NCBI GenBank assembly: GCA_034431765.1
Contig: DAOUDD010000108.1
Span: forward strand, 1-35,397
DNA length: 35,397 nt
Direction of reading: 5' to 3'
DNA from: DASYAN01 sp034431765
GTDB lineage: Bacteria > Chloroflexota > Ktedonobacteria > Ktedonobacterales > Ktedonobacteraceae
Part shown: positions 1 to 7,498 of the stretch, in pieces
Layout of the letters: the number at the start of each line of letters is the position of its first letter
Numbering within the stretch: the first letter of the stretch is position 1
Program-made: the position numbers and the translations under genes
Notes under the pieces: generated by a model
Told to the model about the DNA's origin: nothing
The model's input: only the letters and a program-made list of their open reading frames with translations
The model's database searches: none

Positions 1-165
1 GAGTTCTGGATAAGCAGACCCCCTCCAATGAGCGAGAATAGGAGCTAGACAAACAACTTCTATTCAACAGTTGCTTGCCTACTGTCATCAAGAAAAAAAA
101 CCAGGTCTGCATTTTGATGAACTCGCTCTCCTGGCTGCTTGATCCCCTTGGCTTATCCAGAGCTC
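1..165. repeat. Pair of 15-bp inverted repeats, possible small mobile element
   Basis: The window opens with GAGTTCTGGATAAGC (1-15), which recurs as an inverted copy at 151-165 with 14 of 15 positions matching. The 135 bases between hold no convincing gene. The arrangement resembles a MITE or the ends of a small deleted insertion sequence sitting next to the decayed methyltransferase that follows. The left side may extend beyond the window, so a target duplication cannot be tested. It could also be a chance inverted repeat. Confidence 0.35.
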
Positions 166-179
166 ACGTTATTTACATT

Positions 180-746
180 TCTCTCCACAGATATTCCTGA
201 TGTGAAGCAGTTTGCCCAAATCAGTGTGTCCCAGTGCTCACATCGGAGGGCAAGTGCCTATGTTGAAGGGCAAAACCTGCTCACGTGCAAAGGCATTTAC
301 CAATCACGGCAGGAGAAAGTTTGCACTGGATGGAATGGGAAGCTGTATTTCCGCTATTTCAGCGCTTTCTGACACCACATGGTTATCTCGCTATTGTTGA
401 ACGTGGAACAGAGCCAGCTCCACGGAGTGATGCTTTAGGCAAGCTTATCCTGCAATTTTCCACCAATCAAGACTATCGCCCATATAATCTTGTCGAGGAA
501 TTGGAGCAGCGTAGCCTCTTTCAGCAATGTGGAGTCATGAGTACACAGTCTGTCCCCTTTGTTCAGCAAGAGGAGGAGTATCTGCAATCCTTGCACTCAA
601 GAAATGGCCTATCACGAGATCGTATGAGTAGACAGAATGCAGAAGCCTTTGATAGTGAGGTTAGAAAAGTACTCTCACCTTTTCTATATGATGGAGGACT
701 TGCACTATCTCTATTCGATACGCTTATATGGGGAACTCCAACCTGA
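180..746 (+). pseudogene. SAM-dependent methyltransferase remnant (C-terminal part)
   Basis: The open stretch ending at 746 reads like the C-terminal half of a class I SAM-dependent methyltransferase: AGESLHWMEWE followed by a segment ending LTPHGYLAIVERG matches the usual acidic/aromatic loop and the strand after motif III. The expected upstream part (Rossmann glycine motif and SAM-binding acid) is absent. Fragments that look like the preceding region are scattered over two other frames between about 180 and 290, and a stop interrupts the correct frame at 264. I therefore call it a truncated, frameshifted remnant and not a gene. An intrinsic terminator follows. Confidence 0.55.
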
Positions 747-765
747 TAGTAGTATCAGCATGAAG

Positions 766-808
766 CAAAAAAGAGACGGAGTACTTATATCATCTTCCGT
801 CTCTTTTT
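766..808 (+). terminator. Intrinsic terminator, probably bidirectional
   Basis: GAGACGGA (773-780) pairs with TCCGTCTC (796-803), with a 15-base loop. A-rich sequence before and six T after extend the stem and give a U-tract on either strand. It lies between the methyltransferase remnant and the convergent membrane protein gene, so it can serve both. Confidence 0.8.
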
Positions 809-816
809 TATTTAGT

Positions 817-1209
817 TCAAGCTATAATTTCATCTGAGAAGAAGCGGACCCAGAGCACACAGACTGCAAGGCCACCGATGAGCGCGAAGAAGCCAACTGC
901 ACCACCATTAAAGTTGTTGGGATCTTTAAAGGGGTAGAAAATAATCAGCGCTAGCCAGCAGATCGTCAATATTGCGGTCAGACTGAGCTTATTGGTCTCA
1001 GAATGTGCTCGGTTAAAAATGTGGTAGAACACAATCACCAGCAGACCAATGAACTCGATGATTGGCTTCAGCGGAGTGAGGTCCGTTGGAAGGCCTTTGC
1101 CCGTCCAGTCAATCACCAGGTTGTCATTGAAGAACAGGAAGATGCAGATCCAGAGCATCGCCAGCACAATGCCCCAGATGACCTTGCGAATTTCAATGGG
1201 ACTATTCAC
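817..1209 (-). CDS. Small four-helix membrane protein, unknown function
   Basis: The product is about 130 residues, and its sequence after the first ten or so residues is almost entirely membrane segments. There are four hydrophobic stretches: around residues 9-26, 50-70, 78-96 and 105-123, separated by short loops with few charges. I chose the GTG start (VNSPIEIRK) because GAAAGGAG lies 8 bases upstream; a longer reading from an ATG at 1266 would run into the palindromic repeats and has no ribosome binding site. No family is recognised. The gene is single, ends at a shared terminator, and its promoter region is occupied by three tandem palindromic repeats. Confidence 0.7.
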   Translation of the reverse strand: MNSPIEIRKVIWGIVLAMLWICIFLFFNDNLVIDWTGKGLPTDLTPLKPIIEFIGLLVIVFYHIFNRAHSETNKLSLTAILTICWLALIIFYPFKDPNNFNGGAVGFFALIGGLAVCVLWVRFFSDEIIA

Positions 1210-1236
1210 GTATCGGACTCCTTTCGAGGAGGATTT

Positions 1237-1441
1237 GCACTCTCTTATTCTGATTGACAACGCCACGTTGTGGCTAGCTACGCTCAGTCAATCAGATCAG
1301 TAGCACTCTTTATATTCCGATAGACAACGCCACGTTGTGGCTAGCTACGCGCTCAGCCAATCGGATCGGTAGCACTCTTTATATTCCGATAGACAACGCC
1401 ACGTTGTAACTAGCTACGCTCAGTCAATCGGATCGGTAGTA
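1237..1441. repeat. Three tandem copies of a ~67-bp palindromic repeat
   Basis: Three units start at GCACTCT (1237, 1303, 1372), spaced 66 and 69 bases. Each contains a left arm such as CCGATAGAC, the core AACGCCACGTTGT, the segment CTAGCTACGC and a right arm GTCAATCGG that can fold back on the left arm. A fourth copy lies at 5436-5505. The units differ by a few substitutions and small indels, some of which affect arm pairing, as expected for an old dispersed family. They occupy the space upstream of the small membrane protein. No coding content. Confidence 0.85.
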
Positions 1442-1442
1442 C

Positions 1443-1539
1443 TATGAATCTGTACAGAAAAAGAACAGTGAAAAATACCGCTCCAGAGTATGTTTTGCGT
1501 AGTCGTATTGTAGTCGTTATCGCAAAATAAATCAACATC
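1443..1539. other. psuG downstream region with weak hairpin
   Basis: Downstream of psuG on the minus strand. TTTTGCG (1493-1499) can pair with CGCAAAA (1521-1527), and TAGTCGT occurs twice in the loop. There is no clear T-tract, so a terminator role is uncertain. Confidence 0.3.
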
Positions 1540-2463
1540 TTAAGGACGTGTATATGCTCGTGCGAAGCGTGCTGCCCAACGCGCATTGTTGACCAGTAGC
1601 GCTGTATTTGCTGCGATGCTCTCCCCTCTCGTGGTTTCTGCGACATAATTCAGTACGAAAGGCGTTAAGCTTGCTCCTTTGATCCCTTGCTTATCTGCCA
1701 TCTGCAGCGCCTCTGTAATCGCCGCCTCCAACGGCTCCGCAGCCATTGCATGCTCTTCTGGAATGGGACAGCAGAGGAGCACTCCTCCCAGAGCACACGC
1801 CCACTGTGCACGAGCGGTAGCAACTACCGTTTCAACATCATCAACGCGCTGCGCAAGTCGTCTCCCGCTCTGACGCACATAGAAGGCTGGAAACTCATCG
1901 GTCTGCCAGCCCAGGACAGGAACGCCCTGTGTCTCCAGATATTCAAGCGTGAGATCCAGGTCAAGAATAGATTTAGCTCCGGCGCACGTCACCAGCACAG
2001 GTGTACGGCCCAATTCTTGTAGATCCGCAGAGATGTCCATACTGCTCTCAGCTCCACGGTGAACACCGCCAATACCGCCAGTGGCGAAGAAGCGGATTCC
2101 TACCAGGCTGGCACAGAGCATCGTACCTGCAACAGTTGTCGCACCCCACTGTTTCGTTGCCAGAGTGAACGCCAGATCACGCCGACTGACTTTCTGTACC
2201 TGTGGCGCGCTCGCCAGGTGTGCAATTTCATCCCCGCTCAGACCTATCACGATCTCACCATCGTGAATACCTATCGTGGCCGGCAGGGCTTTCTCAGCGC
2301 GAATCACTGCTTCCATTGCCTGCACAACCTGGATATTCGTTGGATAGGGCAGGCCGTGAGAAATAACTGTTGATTCGAGCGCCACAACTGGCCGTTGCTC
2401 TACCAAAGCGGTCCGCACCTCTGCAGAGAGACGGATGTAAGGTGAAAGAGTATTCGTATGCAT
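1540..2463 (-). CDS. psuG: Pseudouridine-5'-phosphate glycosidase
   Basis: PsuG reversibly splits pseudouridine 5'-phosphate into uracil and ribose 5-phosphate, the second step of pseudouridine catabolism. The protein has the family signatures throughout: VALESTVISHGLPYP near the N-terminus with the conserved Glu, TTVAGTM, FATGGIGGVHRG, a MDISADL segment matching the metal-binding Asp region, and GAKSILDLDLTLE with the Lys expected to form the ring-opened sugar intermediate. The ATG at 2463 gives about 307 residues, near the usual length; an in-frame ATG at 2538 adds 25 residues that do not look like the family, and neither has a strong ribosome binding site. No PfkB-type pseudouridine kinase gene lies nearby, unlike many psuG loci. 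It is divergent from the next gene. Confidence 0.93.
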   Translation of the reverse strand: MHTNTLSPYIRLSAEVRTALVEQRPVVALESTVISHGLPYPTNIQVVQAMEAVIRAEKALPATIGIHDGEIVIGLSGDEIAHLASAPQVQKVSRRDLAFTLATKQWGATTVAGTMLCASLVGIRFFATGGIGGVHRGAESSMDISADLQELGRTPVLVTCAGAKSILDLDLTLEYLETQGVPVLGWQTDEFPAFYVRQSGRRLAQRVDDVETVVATARAQWACALGGVLLCCPIPEEHAMAAEPLEAAITEALQMADKQGIKGASLTPFVLNYVAETTRGESIAANTALLVNNARWAARFARAYTRP

Positions 2464-2699
2464 ATGCAAGATTGTACCATAGTTCCGCTTGTTTACCAGT
2501 CCGTTCTCTTTCCCTCTTGCCTCGAGTATTCCAGGCATGGTTAGCTTGAATCCCGGTGGAAGTGGTCATGAAACGAAACGGCCATAGACCTTTATGCAGT
2601 TTGCGGTATTCCCATACCACATGTTATATTACCCTTTGGGCATGCTTTACAGAATGCTCCACTACAAATTGTCTCAAGAAGAAAGTAGGAGTGTTGTAT

Positions 2700-3674
2700 A
2701 TGGCCTTTGCGAAGAAATTATTTCAAACAAGCTTGATTGTCGGTGGAACGCTTGGGTTCCTATCGTTGTCAAATAAAGTCACGGAATCTATGGCCGGCGA
2801 ACTGGATACTGTCCTGACCGGTGAAGAGCGACGCTACGCCTGGAAGTACGGCGACATATTCTATAATGTCAAGGGATCACGTGAGGCTAAGCCTCTGGTG
2901 CTTATTCACAGCTTTGGTCCGGGGGCATCGTCCTTTGAGTGGCGCAAAAATCTCGATGCGCTTGCCGAAAATTTCCGCGTTTATGCGCTAGATTTGCTAG
3001 GTTTCGGGCTCTCTGACCGTCCGGCAATTAATTATGATGCGGAGACGTTCGCCGATCTGATCAGTGATTTTATGAAAGAGGTGATTGGAAAGCCTGCGAT
3101 TGTGGTCGCACATGGCCTGCCCTGTGCATACGTCATCGCCTCCGCTTATCGCCACGCACAATACTACGAGCGGCTCATTCTGCTTGCTCCCCCATTGAAC
3201 ATTGTACAGGAGGAGCAAGCAGGCCCTGGTTTCCTGAGTGCGCTGGTGAAGACTGGACTGCGCTTGCCGATTGTCGGACAGGCTCTCTACAACCTGCTCA
3301 CCTCGCGTCGCGCTATTCGTGGCTACTATGATAAGCAGGGGTATCACAATCCTGGCTTGATCACTGACGAACTGGTAGAGTATGTCTATACCAGTGCCCA
3401 CCAGCCAGGCACTCGTTATGCCACAGCCTCGCTCTTTGGTAACACACTTAACCTGGATGTGCATGAGCCACTTGCCCGTTTGCAGATGCCAGTTGTTGCT
3501 GTCTGGGGCCGCGAAGGGACCATCATTCCCAGCGAGGCAAGCGAGGCGTTCAAGCGTGCAAACTCGAAGATCGATGTACGTATTTTCGACAAGAGCAGCT
3601 TCCAGATCCAGGAGGAGCAAGTCGGCTACTTCAACAGTCTGGTGCGTGAATTTTCGGATTCACTTGTAAAGTAG
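2700..3674 (+). CDS. Alpha/beta-hydrolase-fold protein lacking the catalytic triad
   Basis: The 324-residue product follows the alpha/beta hydrolase fold: an N-terminal hydrophobic segment (about residues 8-24, possible membrane anchor), LVLIHSFGPGASSFEW for the oxyanion loop, YALDLLGFGLSD, a nucleophile-elbow region, a cap, and a C-terminal part. The triad is missing. The elbow reads VVAHGLPCAYV, with Gly139 where Ser normally sits; WGREGTIIP has Gly273 in the usual Asp position; KSSFQIQEEQ has Ser300 where the GH motif is expected. The fold-defining sequence is otherwise well kept, so it is probably a non-catalytic member and not a decaying gene. TAGGAG lies 9 bases before the chosen ATG; a longer frame to 2556 lacks such a site. 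Confidence 0.8.
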   Translation: MAFAKKLFQTSLIVGGTLGFLSLSNKVTESMAGELDTVLTGEERRYAWKYGDIFYNVKGSREAKPLVLIHSFGPGASSFEWRKNLDALAENFRVYALDLLGFGLSDRPAINYDAETFADLISDFMKEVIGKPAIVVAHGLPCAYVIASAYRHAQYYERLILLAPPLNIVQEEQAGPGFLSALVKTGLRLPIVGQALYNLLTSRRAIRGYYDKQGYHNPGLITDELVEYVYTSAHQPGTRYATASLFGNTLNLDVHEPLARLQMPVVAVWGREGTIIPSEASEAFKRANSKIDVRIFDKSSFQIQEEQVGYFNSLVREFSDSLVK

Positions 3675-3682
3675 ATTGTAGT

Positions 3683-3717
3683 AAAAAACAGAGGCAGCTC
3701 TTTCGTGAGTTGCCTCT
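3683..3717 (-). terminator. Intrinsic terminator of the Band 7 gene
   Basis: AGAGGCAGCTC (3690-3700) pairs with GAGTTGCCTCT (3707-3717) with one G-U pair and a 6-base loop. A run of A at 3683-3688 gives the U-tract on the minus strand. It can also act more weakly on the hydrolase-fold gene ending just upstream. Confidence 0.8.
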
Positions 3718-3737
3718 ACTCTCTCCTATAGCTGTGT

Positions 3738-5351
3738 CTACGGACGAATCATCATATCTGGCTTCGTTGCGTCATTGTAGACTCTACCAGATTGATAGTG
3801 CTGTTCGTACTTGCGAGCTTGCTCGTAGAGATTGTGAGCGGCCCGTTCAGCATCAAAACTCATTGCCTGACTTGCTTCGGGATTGTGAGCGACGGCCTGG
3901 AAGGTTGCTGCAATATCACGGATCGCGTGTGGATCGGTAATTTTGCCGTCCTGTACCTCTTTATATGCTTTGACCAGAACCTCTTCTTTGGGCAGGGGCT
4001 TTGGTTCCGCAGGTTCTTCTGGCGCAAATACTGATTGTCGCTCAGATGGTTTTGGCGTTGTTGTACCAACAGGAACAGTAGGACCTGGAACAGTCTGTGG
4101 TGCTGTTGCCGGTTCCGGTGACGTATTATGATACTCTGCCATCGCAGGCTGTGGCACCTGAGGTAAAGCCTCTTCCTGGTGTGGTTGAGATGCCGCTACC
4201 GGGTCTGGTTCGTGTTGCAGAACGGCGATTCCGTGGGGAACTAGCTCAATGTCGCGAATGCTGACCCAGTTGATCTGCACACCCCACAATGCAACCTTCT
4301 CACTCATACGTTGAAGAAGATAGGTGTTGATGCGGTCTCGCCGTTCCAATCCGCCCGCAAAGTCATCTTCACCCTGACCGGGGAGAGATGGGGTTGTTTG
4401 TGCGCGAGTGGCAGGTGAACCGGTATAGCCATGCAAGCTTTGTTGCCAGGCCAGAAAATCTTCAGGCGAGAAAATGTTAGCTATCGTTTGCAGCAAGGTG
4501 ACAAAGGTTGCACGCAGGTTCTCTTCCCAGTTGTTGACCTGGGTGACGGTCAGGTAAGCATCTTCGGCTGGCACCTGGTACGAGATAACGCCACGCAGCA
4601 GCACGTCTTCATCCCGTGAGAGCTGTACTTTCTGCTGGGGCGAGTTCCAGTGCGTCTCTTCCACGTTGACCTGTTGTACAACCTCTTCCCATGGCATTAG
4701 AAGGTTAAAACCAGAATAAAGTGTACGTGTGTATTTGCCAGATGAGAAGACGATATCGACGTAGCCTTCTGCTACCGGGTGAATACTACGCCGTGCCATA
4801 TAGACAGTAAAGCCCAGCAGAGCCAGGAGCAAGAGTATACTGGGAATGGGACCAAAAAGGGCGAAGCAGCCGATGAGCAGAAAGAGAACGGCTCCGCCAA
4901 TTGTTCCGAGTACCCACATATTGGGCTGTGTTGAAGAGAAATAAACAGCGATAGCTTGACCAACCGTAGCGAGAAGGAGGAGAAATGCGATAACCCAGAA
5001 TGTGGGAGGAGGAAGGTAGGCATGACCAGTGGCAAGGGCTGGCAAGACAATTGCAGCAGTGATACCGCCGAAGAGGAGTGGGAGCAGGATAAGAGGAACG
5101 TATTGCCAGAATCCTTTGAACCTGCCTGCAGCTCCAGATTCCGCCACCGCTTGAAAGTTTGCTTCCTCATCCTCAGCAAGAGAGGGGGGACCTGGAAGAT
5201 TGTTGTCCACATAGACAGCGCTTTGCTGTTGTCCAGCCGGTGGAGGAAGCTCCTCCTGGTCTACTAATGAGAATCTGCTGGCACCCTGCTCAGAATGCAC
5301 ATCTGCAGGGCCTTGCCAGGAAGATCCAGTGTCCTTCCTGTCGGATGGCAT
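3738..5351 (-). CDS. Band 7/SPFH-domain membrane protein
   Basis: The product is 537 residues. A polar N-terminus of about 80 residues precedes four hydrophobic segments (about 83-107, 117-139, 145-167, 168-186), then a Band 7-like domain (about 190-375) with EGYVDIVFSSGKYTRTLYSGFNLLMPWEEV and a strand ending near WVSIRDIELVPHG. A Pro/Thr/Glu-rich linker (about 385-460) leads to a helical C-terminus rich in Ala, Glu and Gln. Band 7 proteins usually form membrane scaffolds; four helices before the domain is unusual, since one is typical. ATG at 5351 is preferred because AGGAAGG lies about 11 bases upstream; an in-frame ATG at 5432 abuts the palindromic repeat. Function beyond scaffolding is unknown. 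Confidence 0.75.
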   Translation of the reverse strand: MPSDRKDTGSSWQGPADVHSEQGASRFSLVDQEELPPPAGQQQSAVYVDNNLPGPPSLAEDEEANFQAVAESGAAGRFKGFWQYVPLILLPLLFGGITAAIVLPALATGHAYLPPPTFWVIAFLLLLATVGQAIAVYFSSTQPNMWVLGTIGGAVLFLLIGCFALFGPIPSILLLLALLGFTVYMARRSIHPVAEGYVDIVFSSGKYTRTLYSGFNLLMPWEEVVQQVNVEETHWNSPQQKVQLSRDEDVLLRGVISYQVPAEDAYLTVTQVNNWEENLRATFVTLLQTIANIFSPEDFLAWQQSLHGYTGSPATRAQTTPSLPGQGEDDFAGGLERRDRINTYLLQRMSEKVALWGVQINWVSIRDIELVPHGIAVLQHEPDPVAASQPHQEEALPQVPQPAMAEYHNTSPEPATAPQTVPGPTVPVGTTTPKPSERQSVFAPEEPAEPKPLPKEEVLVKAYKEVQDGKITDPHAIRDIAATFQAVAHNPEASQAMSFDAERAAHNLYEQARKYEQHYQSGRVYNDATKPDMMIRP

Positions 5352-5435
5352 AGCTAGAAACACCTTCCTCTCATTCAGATAAAAAGATGCGATAACACCT
5401 TCTAGAAACGAAATTTCCATTTCTGAATGCAACTT

Positions 5436-5505
5436 GTACTATCGATCCGATTGACTAAGCGAAGCTGGCTACGAAGTGGCGTTGTCAATCGGAATAAGAG
5501 AGTAC
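5436..5505. repeat. Fourth copy of the palindromic repeat
   Basis: The unit is bounded by GTACT and AGTAC. CCGATTGAC (5447-5455) pairs with GTCAATCGG (5484-5492), a perfect 9-bp stem. Reverse-complemented, it aligns with the three tandem units near 1.3 kb. It lies between the PSP1 gene and the Band 7 gene. Confidence 0.8.
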
Positions 5506-5531
5506 TATTGGCTCTGCGAGGTAATTCTGTA

Positions 5532-6473
5532 TTATAGCTTCTTCTTGATTCCACAAGAACCACAGCCGCCGCCAGTGCTACCACCAGCTCCGCCACTTTG
5601 TGTACTACAACATGCTCCACCACTGCCACAAGAACCACAACCGCCACTGCGCTTGTTCTGGTCTTGAGCATTGACGGGAACGTGAATTGTCACCCCGCTT
5701 TCAAGCATAACTTCGACCGAATTTTGCGGGACATTAACCGAGACAACTTTTCCCGACCCACTGGGTGTGTCCAGGAAAGCGCCGATATGCGGCATCTGTT
5801 GCTTTGCTTGAATGTAGTTGTCATTCTCATAGGCAAGACAACACATCAGGCGACCACAGACACCAGAGATTTTTGTTGGGTTAAGTGGCAGTCCCTGCTC
5901 CTTGGCCATTTTAATAGAGACAATGCCGAAGTCAGTGATCCACGAACTACAACACAGTGTTTTGCCACATGGACCTACACCACCTTGCAGCTTCGCCTGG
6001 TCACGCGCTCCAATCTGGCGTAGTTCGATACGTGTGCGAAAAGTAGCGGCTAGATCGCGTACCAGTGCACGGAAGTCAACGCGCTCGTCTGCTGTAAAGT
6101 AGAAGGTGAGCCGGCTACCATCAAACGTATATTCAGCCTCGACCAGCTTCATTGGCAATTTATGTTGCCCAATACGCTCATGGCAACGCACCAACGCATC
6201 CTTCTCTTTACTTTTAAACGAGAGCATCATTCGTAGTTCGTCTTCGTTTGCCAGGTGCAAGATGGGCTTGAGCGGATCGCTCAGGTCAGTAGGGGAGATC
6301 TTTTTTGACGCGATCACCACGCGTCCCGCCTCCATTCCGCGGGTGGTTTCGACAATAACATACTGACCATTCGCCAGGCTCAGTCCCTGTGGGTCGAAGT
6401 AGTAGATACGGCCGGCAGGACGGAAGCGAATGCCGACGACAACGACCTGGTTGGTACTCGCTGTCTGAACCAT
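5532..6473 (-). CDS. PSP1/RicT family protein with Gly/Cys-rich tail
   Basis: The 313-residue product has the PSP1 C-terminal domain. Recognisable parts are VGIRFRPAGRIYYFDP and GQYVIVETTRGMEAGRV at the N-terminus, LTFYFTADERVDFRALVRDLA in the middle, then GPCGKTLCCSSW and GVCGRLMCCLAYE. The last two carry the cysteines that in Bacillus RicT take part in an iron-sulfur RicAFT complex, which supports RNase Y-dependent RNA processing. Unlike shorter homologues it ends in about 40 residues of Gly, Ser and six Cys (two GGCGSCG motifs and one CC) plus a basic KKK end, which could bind metal. No strong ribosome binding site was seen before the ATG. RicA or RicF partners are not in the window. Confidence 0.88.
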   Translation of the reverse strand: MVQTASTNQVVVVGIRFRPAGRIYYFDPQGLSLANGQYVIVETTRGMEAGRVVIASKKISPTDLSDPLKPILHLANEDELRMMLSFKSKEKDALVRCHERIGQHKLPMKLVEAEYTFDGSRLTFYFTADERVDFRALVRDLAATFRTRIELRQIGARDQAKLQGGVGPCGKTLCCSSWITDFGIVSIKMAKEQGLPLNPTKISGVCGRLMCCLAYENDNYIQAKQQMPHIGAFLDTPSGSGKVVSVNVPQNSVEVMLESGVTIHVPVNAQDQNKRSGGCGSCGSGGACCSTQSGGAGGSTGGGCGSCGIKKKL

Positions 6474-6541
6474 AGCTCTTTTATCTTTACTAGAAGAAAG
6501 AGAGGATGGATAAAAACACCTTTGTATCTCAATCTAGCGTT

Positions 6542-6569
6542 ACTACATCTCGTACATAGAAGATGTAGT
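6542..6569. other. 8-bp hairpin between ANTAR regulator and PSP1 gene
   Basis: ACTACATC (6542-6549) pairs perfectly with GATGTAGT (6562-6569) around a 12-base loop. It lies downstream of the ANTAR gene stop and upstream of the PSP1 start. No T-tract follows on either strand, so it is a processing or regulatory structure at most. Confidence 0.45.
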
Positions 6570-6610
6570 GCAAGAAGAGCATCTCCACCCTGTCTCTCTT
6601 AGCTACTTAG

Positions 6611-7183
6611 CTACATCTCGTTCGTTAGCAGAATGGCCTCTGCAACCTCGCGCATAGATTTGCGATTATTCATGCTGGCCTTCTGGATCTTACGGAAAGC
6701 TTCCTGCTCACTAAGGCCCTGCTTGTCCATCAGCAAGCCCTTGGCGCGCTCGACGACTTTGCGGGTCTCCAGTTTATCGGAGAGCGAGCGTGCTTCTTCC
6801 TCCAGTGCACGGAACTCGTTATAACGAGCGAGTGTCACTTCAATTGCGGGGGTCACCTCGCTTTCGCGCAGTGGCTTAACGATGTAATTGACTACTCCGG
6901 CTTCTTTGGCGCGTTCCACTAACTGTTGATCCCCGAAGGCTGTGAGCAACAACACTGGTGCAATCTTCTCCTGCGTGAGTGTCTCGGCGGCAGTGATGCC
7001 ATCTACATCGGGCATGCGAATGTCCATGATCATCAGGTCGGGTCGTAGTTCGCGAGCCAGGTTGATGGCGCTCTGCCCATCTCCGGCTTCACCAATCACG
7101 AGATAGCCCTGTTTTGTGAGCACATCACGGAGGTCCATGCGCTGAATGGCTTCATCATCTGCAATAATAATTCGTGTTGGCAT
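6611..7183 (-). CDS. Response regulator with ANTAR RNA-binding output domain
   Basis: The receiver domain spans about residues 1-120: Asp9 and Asp10 of the acid pocket, phosphoacceptor Asp54 in MIMDIRMPDVDG, Thr81 and Lys103 in the usual positions. A short helix leads to an ANTAR domain (about 130-188) with the three-helix pattern ending AFRKIQKASMNNRKSMREVAEAIL. ANTAR proteins bind paired hairpins in nascent mRNA and prevent termination when phosphorylated. GAGGAG lies 7 bases before the ATG. No histidine kinase gene is adjacent, so the input is unknown. The 190-residue length is typical. Confidence 0.93.
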   Translation of the reverse strand: MPTRIIIADDEAIQRMDLRDVLTKQGYLVIGEAGDGQSAINLARELRPDLMIMDIRMPDVDGITAAETLTQEKIAPVLLLTAFGDQQLVERAKEAGVVNYIVKPLRESEVTPAIEVTLARYNEFRALEEEARSLSDKLETRKVVERAKGLLMDKQGLSEQEAFRKIQKASMNNRKSMREVAEAILLTNEM

Positions 7184-7276
7184 GCTGTTCTCCTCAAAGC
7201 CTCTGCTTTCTTCCCATCAAACTTCATCCTCTTCCTACTTAGGGAGAGTATATCATACCTGAAACTATGATGGAAG

Positions 7277-7440
7277 ATGCATCGGACCGATAACACTGAC
7301 GCTTCGCAGAAGGCAGTTAGCGCCTGCAATGCGGTGGGAGGTGATCACATCGTTGTCCCACCTGGAACGTATGTAACGGGAGCCATCTATCTTAAGAGCC
7401 ATCTCGATATGCACTATCAGGGTCAGACTGGCAACTCTCT
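7277..7440 (+). pseudogene. Fragment of a GH28/pectate-lyase-fold enzyme
   Basis: The translated stretch contains KAVSACNAVGG, then VVPPGTYVTGAIYLKSHLDMH, the characteristic first coil of polygalacturonase-like (GH28 or pectate-lyase superfamily) beta-helix proteins. Only about 55 residues match. The catalytic coils are absent, and the frame runs into the 3' end of the oppositely oriented exporter gene. It is a remnant, not a functional enzyme. Confidence 0.6.
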
Positions 7441-7498
7441 ACCTGACTCAGGAACGTTAGCATTAATGGGCAGAGTATTACTCACTAACTGTCAGTAC

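Noticed and set aside
2997..3620. 207-residue minus-strand open frame inside the hydrolase-fold gene
   Set aside because: Shadow of a conserved gene; no ribosome binding site or domain.
6542..6569. ANTAR target (paired hexaloop hairpins)
   Set aside because: Only one stem is seen and its 12-base loop lacks the six-base loop pattern.
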